DNA of 10,672 nt from Candidatus Omnitrophica bacterium UBA5776 (lineage in GTDB: Bacteria; Omnitrophota; Gorgyraeia; Gygaellales; Profunditerraquicolaceae), in assembly GCA_002418595.1 (NCBI GenBank), contig DIEK01000011.1:2760-13431 (forward strand). Reading direction: 5' to 3'. The translations under genes and the position numbers were made by a program. The notes under the pieces were generated by a model. It saw nothing but the letters and a program-made list of their open reading frames with translations. It did no database searches and had not been told where the DNA came from. Below, piece after piece: positions 6,109 to 10,672 of this stretch; positions within the stretch are counted from its first letter, which is position 1; every line of letters starts with the position of its first letter.

Positions 6109-8025
6109 ATGAAAAGTGATTATGATGTTATAGTCGTCGGTGCCGGGCATGCCGGTATAGAGGCCGCCCTGGCGGTTTCCCGCATGGGCCGCCGGTGTCT
6201 TATGCTGACGCTGGATCCCGGCAATACCGGGTTGATGAGCTGCAACCCCGCCATCGGCGGAGTCGGGAAAGGCCAACTGGTCAGGGAAATCGACGCGCTC
6301 GGCGGAGAAATGGGCAAAGCGGCAGACGCCTGCGGCATACAATTCCGCGTGCTCAACGCTTCCAAAGGTCCGGCCGTGCAGTCGTCGCGCGCCCAGATCG
6401 ATAAAGAAGAATACCGCGGGTATATGTGTTCGGCAGTGAAGAACCAGGAGGGGCTTGAGGTGAAGGCGGACGAGGCGTCCGGACTTTTGCTTGTTTCCGG
6501 AGGATGCCGCGGCGTTCGCACCGCCTCCGGCGCCGAGATCACAGCCGGGTCCGTGGTCCTCTGCTTGGGGACATTCCCTGAGGGGACTATCCATATAGGA
6601 CTGCGTAGTTTTCCCGGCGGCCGCATCAACGAGCCGGCTTCGGCGGGATTAACCGCTTCTTTGCGCTCGGCGGGGCTCAAGACGTTGCGTTTCAAGACCG
6701 GGACCTGCCCCAGGCTAAGACGTTCAAGCATAGATTATTCATCTTTGACCGCGCAGGAGGGGGATCCCGTGTCCAGACCGTTTTCCTTTTCTTCCGCCTC
6801 GATACGGCGCCGGCAGGTCCCCTGTTACATAACTTATACCAATTCCGATACGCACAGTATCATACGCGGGAATCTTGACCGCTCCCCTCTTTATACCGGC
6901 CGCATACACGCCGCGGGGGTGAGATATTGTCCTTCCATAGAGGACAAGATAGTGAGGTTCGCATCCAAGGAACGCCACCAGGTTTTTCTGGAACCTGAAG
7001 GGATGGAGAGCGAAGAGATATATCCGAACGGCCTTTCGACCAGCCTGCCGGAGGACGTGCAGCTGCTGATGCTGCATTCCGTCCAGGGACTGGAAAAAGC
7101 GGAAATCGTTAGACCCGGTTACGGGATAGAGCATACCGTGGTGGACCCGACGCAGCTTTACCCCACGCTTGAAGCGAAAGACATCCCCGGACTTTTCCTG
7201 GCCGGGCAGATAAACGGCACCACCGGCTACGAGGAGGCGGCCGGCCAGGGTATTATTGCCGGTATCAACGCCGCCTTGAAGGCGGGAGGAGGAAGACCTT
7301 TCATCCTTGACCGGGCCGGCAGTTATATCGGCGTGCTTATCGACGATTTAGTTACCAAGGGAACCCCGGAGCCGTACCGTATGTTTACCTCCCGTGTGGA
7401 ATACAGGCTGATATTAAGAGAGGATAATGCCGATATCAGGCTGTCGGCGGAAGGGCACAGGCTCGGTTTGGTGCCGAAGGATGCTTTTATGCGCGCGAAA
7501 GAACGAGCGGAGGCTTTGCTTTCGGCTCCCGCGATACTGAGCCGCCGGCGCGTCAATCCTTCGGCCGGCAACCGAGAACTGTTCCGGAAAAAAGGGCTGG
7601 GTCCGCTGGAAAAAAGCGTATCGGCGGATGTTTTGTTGAGAAGACCGGGAGCGGATTTCACGCTCCTGAAAGAAATAGGGGTGGACATTTCCGCCGTTCC
7701 GCCCTCGGCGCGCGGGCTTATCGAGACCGAAATCAAATACGCAGGATTCATAAAAAGGCAGGAAGCCGAAGTCCAGCGTTTCCGCAATCTGGAGAAAATC
7801 AACCTCCCCGGTAGTATCGATTACCGCCTTATCTGCGGGATCTCCCGTGAGATCAGCGAGAAACTCAGCTTTTTCAGGCCGGTCAATCTCGGCCAGGCCT
7901 CCCGGATATCGGGAGTAACTCCGGCGGCGGTGTCCCTGATCATGATTTATTTGAGAAAATTAAGCCTTGCGGAGAAAGAAAAGACCGAAGCAAGACACGA
8001 AAGAAAAGGGGCCCGGCTTGGATAA
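6109..8025 (+). CDS. mnmG: tRNA uridine-5-carboxymethylaminomethyl(34) synthesis enzyme MnmG
   Basis: A 638-residue FAD enzyme, close to the usual 620-640. With MnmE it installs the (carboxymethyl)aminomethyl group on the wobble uridine of certain tRNAs, in the cytoplasm, using methylene-tetrahydrofolate and NADH. Sequence evidence: the FAD-binding GAGHAG at 11-16, the family signature CNPAIGGVGKGQLVREIDALGG (45-66), RYCPSIEDK (272-280) with C274, HQVFLEPEG (290-298), GLFLAGQINGTTGYEEAAGQG (361-381), and the GidA-associated C-terminal helical domain to about 620. C45 and C274 correspond to the conserved cysteines of the family. The residue before RYCPS is Val where the family usually has Pro. 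The start at ATG 6109 fits the family N-terminus (DYDVIVVGAG), although no good Shine-Dalgarno is seen. Its end overlaps the next gene by 8 bases. Confidence 0.95.
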   Translation: MKSDYDVIVVGAGHAGIEAALAVSRMGRRCLMLTLDPGNTGLMSCNPAIGGVGKGQLVREIDALGGEMGKAADACGIQFRVLNASKGPAVQSSRAQIDKEEYRGYMCSAVKNQEGLEVKADEASGLLLVSGGCRGVRTASGAEITAGSVVLCLGTFPEGTIHIGLRSFPGGRINEPASAGLTASLRSAGLKTLRFKTGTCPRLRRSSIDYSSLTAQEGDPVSRPFSFSSASIRRRQVPCYITYTNSDTHSIIRGNLDRSPLYTGRIHAAGVRYCPSIEDKIVRFASKERHQVFLEPEGMESEEIYPNGLSTSLPEDVQLLMLHSVQGLEKAEIVRPGYGIEHTVVDPTQLYPTLEAKDIPGLFLAGQINGTTGYEEAAGQGIIAGINAALKAGGGRPFILDRAGSYIGVLIDDLVTKGTPEPYRMFTSRVEYRLILREDNADIRLSAEGHRLGLVPKDAFMRAKERAEALLSAPAILSRRRVNPSAGNRELFRKKGLGPLEKSVSADVLLRRPGADFTLLKEIGVDISAVPPSARGLIETEIKYAGFIKRQEAEVQRFRNLEKINLPGSIDYRLICGISREISEKLSFFRPVNLGQASRISGVTPAAVSLIMIYLRKLSLAEKEKTEARHERKGARLG

Positions 8026-8731
8026 AGAATACGCCGGATTGAAGGAATTCGCGTTGTTCTGGGGAGCCGATCTTTTCGGGGTGGCGGATATCTCCGGCAG
8101 CGAGGAAATATACGGAGAGTCCCCGTCGATAAAGATAAGGCTGCCGAGGGCGGTATGCCTGGGAGCGGCGCTGTCTTCGGCCGTGCTGGGAGAAATCGAG
8201 CGGCATCCCACAAAACTGTATTTTCATCATTACCGCAGCGTGAATATCCTGCTTGATCAGCTTTCGCTGCGTATCTGTCGTTACCTGGAAAACAAAGGTC
8301 GGCGGGCCGTGCCGATCCCCGCTTCGCAGATCGTGGATTGGGAAAAACAGCGCGGCCATCTCTCGCATAAAAGCGTTGCCGCCGCCGCCGGTTTGGGATG
8401 GATAGGAAGGAATAACCTGCTGGTAACTGAGAAATTCGGCAGCCGGGTCAGGCTCGCCACCGTGCTTACCGATATGCTTCTTCCGGCGGACGGGCCAGGC
8501 GGGGAGGGATGCGGTTCCTGCCGTGCCTGCGTGAGTCTTTGTCCGGCCGGAGCGATCAAGGAATCGCCGGCTGAATTCGACCACATCAAATGTTTCGAGA
8601 AACTCAAGGAATTCCAGAAGGCCAGGCTGGCGGATCAGTATATTTGCGGTATCTGCGTCAGGCATTGCAAAGGTGCCGGGGAAGCGCGGGATTGTGCCAT
8701 ACAGGGATTGTGCCATACGGGATTGACCTGA
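8018..8731 (+). CDS. QueG-like double [4Fe-4S] cluster protein (epoxyqueuosine reductase paralog)
   Basis: A 237-residue protein from TTG 8018, with AAGGGG at 8006-8011; in-frame TTG 7967 is possible but adds a lysine-rich tail lying within mnmG. The N-terminal domain (LKEFALFWGADLFGVAD) and HLSHKSVAAAAGLGWIGRNNLL (114-135), then GSRVRLATVLTD (141-152), match the QueG/COG1600-type core. Two [4Fe-4S] sites follow: CGSCRACVSLCP (C165, 168, 171, 175) and C192 with CGICVRHC (C210, 213, 217). True QueG, which reduces epoxyqueuosine in tRNA using cobalamin, has a catalytic Asp in a DTGP-like motif before GLGWIGK; here that position reads QRGH. The C-terminal HEAT-like region of some QueG proteins is also missing. 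A redox role related to QueG is likely, but epoxyqueuosine reduction is not assured. The 8-base overlap with mnmG implies translational coupling. Confidence 0.75.
   Translation: MDKEYAGLKEFALFWGADLFGVADISGSEEIYGESPSIKIRLPRAVCLGAALSSAVLGEIERHPTKLYFHHYRSVNILLDQLSLRICRYLENKGRRAVPIPASQIVDWEKQRGHLSHKSVAAAAGLGWIGRNNLLVTEKFGSRVRLATVLTDMLLPADGPGGEGCGSCRACVSLCPAGAIKESPAEFDHIKCFEKLKEFQKARLADQYICGICVRHCKGAGEARDCAIQGLCHTGLT
8688..8718 (+). repeat. 16-bp-period tandem duplication at the 3' end of the QueG-like gene
   Basis: GGGATTGTGCCATAC occurs at 8688-8702 and again at 8704-8718, one base apart, and GGGATTG recurs at 8719-8725. The 16-base period is not a multiple of three, so the second copy is read in another frame and changes the C-terminal residues. 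Confidence 0.85.
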
Positions 8732-8751
8732 CAAATGGCGGATGTTATAAT
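8723..8751 (+). promoter_or_regulatory. near-consensus sigma70 promoter for nadE with a very short leader
   Basis: TTGACC (8723-8728), a 17-base spacer and TATAAT (8746-8751, perfect) form a strong promoter. The -35 abuts the stop codon of the QueG-like gene (8729-8731). Transcription would start near 8758, only about 10 bases before the nadE ATG at 8768. Confidence 0.75.
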
Positions 8752-8764
8752 ATACAAATTATAA
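8745..8764 (+). promoter_or_regulatory. inverted repeat over the nadE -10 and start site, candidate operator
   Basis: TTATAAT (8745-8751) and ATTATAA (8758-8764) are perfect 7-bp inverted repeats with a 6-bp spacer. They cover the -10 hexamer and predicted transcription start. A repressor could bind here, but the low-complexity AT content means chance cannot be excluded and no known NAD-regulator site is claimed. Confidence 0.3.
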
Positions 8765-8767
8765 AAG

Positions 8768-9547
8768 ATGAAAGCGGAGATAGAAGGCTGGATACGGGAA
8801 CGTATTAAAAGCGCGGGGGCCAAAGGGGCGCTGGTAGGTTTAAGCGGGGGAATAGACTCTTCCGTGGCTGCCGCCCTGTTATGTTCCTCCCTCGGCAGAA
8901 AACGGGTTCTGGCTTTGATACTGCCCGCGCACAGCTCGCGTCAGGACGCGGAGGACGCGGGGTTGGTAGTTTCCAGATTCCGTCTGCGGTCGTTGACGGT
9001 GGATATCTCCAGGATATACGACCTTTTGCTGAGAAAAATGCTTCTTCCTCCGGGGTTAAGCGCCGCGAAGAAGCGCGAGAAGACCGCCGGGGCCAATCTG
9101 AAATCGAGGCTCAGGATGTCCGTCTTTTATTATTACGCGAACCGTCTGAATTATCTGGTGTGCGGGACCGGCAATCGTTCCGAGATAATGACGGGTTATT
9201 TCACCAAATACGGGGACGGCGCCGCCGATATCCTTCCTCTCGGCGGGCTTCTGAAGCGTCAGGTGAGATCGCTGGCGGAGGAACTGGGGGTGCCAAGGCG
9301 TATAATAGATAAGCCCCCCAGCGCCGGGCTTTGGCCGGGACAGACGGATGAGGCGGAAATGGGAGTGACTTACGGAGAGATCGACGCAGTCCTCTCGGGT
9401 ACCGCCGGAAGGAATAAAAAGTTTTGCGGCGGGAAGACGGCATCGCGTATTCATAAAATGCGGTCGTTGTCCGAACATAAAAGAATGCCGGCCGCGGTTT
9501 TTATCCCTTCCGGGGGCGGCAAGCCGAATGCCGGGGAGCTTCATTAG
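8768..9547 (+). CDS. nadE: NAD+ synthase, NH3-dependent
   Basis: A 259-residue enzyme that converts deamido-NAD to NAD using ATP and ammonia, the last step of NAD biosynthesis. It has the ATP-pyrophosphatase P-loop SGGIDSS (26-32), GANLKSRLRM (108-117), GTGNRSE (133-139), the KYGDGAADILPLGGLLKRQVR segment (147-167) and PSAGLWPGQTDE (184-195), all typical of NadE. There is no N-terminal nitrilase/glutaminase domain, so it should use free ammonia or ammonia from a separate source; the length is normal for this short class. It has its own strong promoter with an almost leaderless start and no clear Shine-Dalgarno. It lies 58 bases ahead of the Lrp-type gene, with no terminator seen between them, so read-through is likely. 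Confidence 0.95.
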   Translation: MKAEIEGWIRERIKSAGAKGALVGLSGGIDSSVAAALLCSSLGRKRVLALILPAHSSRQDAEDAGLVVSRFRLRSLTVDISRIYDLLLRKMLLPPGLSAAKKREKTAGANLKSRLRMSVFYYYANRLNYLVCGTGNRSEIMTGYFTKYGDGAADILPLGGLLKRQVRSLAEELGVPRRIIDKPPSAGLWPGQTDEAEMGVTYGEIDAVLSGTAGRNKKFCGGKTASRIHKMRSLSEHKRMPAAVFIPSGGGKPNAGELH

Positions 9548-9605
9548 AGGTATAAGCCGGGGCGGATTGCTGCCGGCGGACAACCATTACAGAGAAGAGG
9601 TGCGC

Positions 9606-10091
9606 ATGGACGAGATACTTGAAATACTCGAAAAAGACGGCAGGGCTACGGTGGAAGATATCTCCAGGATGCTGCGCAGAAAACCGGGAGCCGTGCGCAA
9701 GGCCATAAAAAAATACGAAAAAGACGGGATAATCTTGAGTTACAAGGCCGTGATCAACAAAGAAATGGTCAAGTATAAGAATTCCGGGGTCCGCGCCTTG
9801 ATAGAGGTCAACATCACCCCTCAGAAAGACCTGGGATTCGACAAGATAGCCGAGAGGATCTATTCTTTCCCGGAGGTCGGCAGCTGTTATCTCATTTCCG
9901 GCACCTACGACCTGCTGTTGATAATCGAGGGAAGGGACCTGCACACGGTCTCCAAGTTTGTCTCGGAAAAACTCGCGCCGATGGAAAATATCCGAGGCGT
10001 GGTAACTCATTTTCTGCTGAAGAAATATAAAGAGGATGGGATGGTGTTGAAACAGGCGCAGGAGAACGAGCGTATCCCCATATCGTATTAA
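9606..10091 (+). CDS. Lrp/AsnC-family transcriptional regulator
   Basis: A 161-residue protein of normal family length. Residues 1-43 form the winged helix-turn-helix (MDEILEILEKDGRATVEDIS, then the recognition helix RRKPGAVRKAIKKYEKDGII). After a linker, residues about 62-140 form the RAM/AsnC effector-binding domain, with SCYLISGTYDLLLIIEG (93-109) as the characteristic ligand-binding segment. These proteins are octameric or dimeric regulators that usually sense amino acids. ATG 9606 is chosen over an upstream in-frame TTG (9528) because AGAAGAGG (9593-9600) sits 5 bases before it and the protein then starts exactly at the HTH. It lies 27 bases upstream of an aminotransferase gene, and a role in controlling that gene or responding to its amino-acid substrate is a reasonable inference. 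Confidence 0.92.
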   Translation: MDEILEILEKDGRATVEDISRMLRRKPGAVRKAIKKYEKDGIILSYKAVINKEMVKYKNSGVRALIEVNITPQKDLGFDKIAERIYSFPEVGSCYLISGTYDLLLIIEGRDLHTVSKFVSEKLAPMENIRGVVTHFLLKKYKEDGMVLKQAQENERIPISY

Positions 10092-10118
10092 GCGTATCGT
10101 AACTGAAAAGGAGCGGCG

Positions 10119-10672
10119 GTGTCTGTTAAAAACGGCGGAAGCCGGGGATTATCGAAAAAAGTTGAAGAAATGCAGCCTTCCGGGATCAGGGTTTTTTTCG
10201 ACCTTGTGCTGGGAATGAAAGACGTTATTTCCCTCGGTGTGGGCGAACCGGATTTCGTCACGCCCTGGCAGATAAGGGAAGCCGGGATATACTCTCTGGA
10301 AAACGGTTCCACTTCCTATACCTCGAATAAAGGGCTGGTTAAACTGCGTATGGGGCTGCAGCATTATTTGAAAAAGAGATACGGTTTGTCCTATGCGCAT
10401 GAAGACCGGATACTCGTCACGGTAGGCGTGAGCCAGGGCGTGGACCTGGCCTTGCGCGCGCTGATCAATCCCGGCGACAGGATTATCATCCCGGCGCCGG
10501 CATACGTCTGTTACGCCCCCCTTGCCGAACTGGCGGGTGGGAAGGCGGTTTGTATCGATACCTCGCGCGACGGTTTCAAGCTCACCCCGCGCGCGCTGGA
10601 ATCCGCTCTGCGCGTCCCGGCCAAGGCGTTACTGTTGAATTACCCATGCAATCCCACAGGGGTTTCCTATAC
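10119..10672 (+). CDS. class I/II PLP-dependent aminotransferase (3' truncated by window end)
   Basis: The first 184 residues from GTG 10119, preceded by AAGGAG (10108-10113) at 5-base spacing; no stop occurs before the window ends. Landmarks of fold-type I aminotransferases are ISLGVGEPDFVTPW (37-50), TSYTSNKGLVKLR (65-77), TVGVSQGVDLALRALINPGDRIIIPAPAYVCY (101-132) and the NPTG motif (178-181). The PLP-binding lysine lies beyond the window, as expected for a protein of about 390 residues. The class includes aspartate, alanine and aromatic aminotransferases; the substrate cannot be decided from this half. It follows the Lrp-type regulator closely and is probably co-transcribed with it, suggesting an amino-acid-responsive pair. 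Confidence 0.92.
   Translation, partial: MSVKNGGSRGLSKKVEEMQPSGIRVFFDLVLGMKDVISLGVGEPDFVTPWQIREAGIYSLENGSTSYTSNKGLVKLRMGLQHYLKKRYGLSYAHEDRILVTVGVSQGVDLALRALINPGDRIIIPAPAYVCYAPLAELAGGKAVCIDTSRDGFKLTPRALESALRVPAKALLLNYPCNPTGVSY

Noticed and set aside
7940..8734. A 264-codon minus-strand open frame
   Set aside because: Antisense to the end of mnmG and the QueG-like gene, both supported by conserved motifs.
9528..9605. N-terminal extension of the Lrp-type regulator from TTG 9528
   Set aside because: It overlaps the end of nadE, and a good ribosome binding site precedes ATG 9606, where the HTH begins.

Overview
This window carries ten plus-strand protein genes, two of them cut by the window edges, with intergenic gaps no longer than about 170 bases. 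I see no convincing minus-strand gene, RNA gene, insertion sequence, CRISPR array or prophage. GC content is moderate, Shine-Dalgarno sites are bacterial, and sigma70-type promoters are easy to see. The mix suggests a free-living, probably anaerobic bacterium: a cobalamin-dependent ribonucleotide reductase, an iron-sulfur QueG-like protein, NH3-dependent NAD synthase, and a membrane-anchored coiled-coil protein with a small C-terminal beta domain. That mix resembles uncultured lineages such as Omnitrophota, but this placement is an inference and no marker gene settles it.

Layout. (1) Positions 1-234 hold the tail of an unidentified, probably beta-sandwich protein. (2) A clear promoter at 322-350 starts a probable three-gene operon: a ROK-family regulator, a coiled-coil protein and a LacI-family regulator (407-3514). 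(3) A second promoter at 3557-3585 drives a class II ribonucleotide reductase, nrdJ (3683-5995). Just upstream are two 16-bp palindromic sites, 31 bp apart, that match the NrdR-box consensus. A strong hairpin follows the gene. (4) mnmG (6109-8025) overlaps a short QueG-like iron-sulfur protein (8018-8731). (5) A third promoter, overlapping the end of the QueG-like gene, drives nadE (8768-9547). It is followed by an Lrp/AsnC regulator (9606-10091) and a class I/II aminotransferase (from 10119), which runs off the window.

Together the genes look like core housekeeping (deoxynucleotide supply, tRNA wobble-base modification, NAD synthesis, amino-acid metabolism) with three local transcription factors. 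The best-supported new observation is the tandem NrdR operator in front of nrdJ. I found no evidence for a new defence or mobile system. Other points worth a look are the QueG paralog lacking the usual catalytic Asp, a 16-bp tandem duplication that rewrites its C-terminus, a nearly leaderless nadE promoter containing an inverted repeat, and a GCGA-capped hairpin at the ROK/coiled-coil gene junction.
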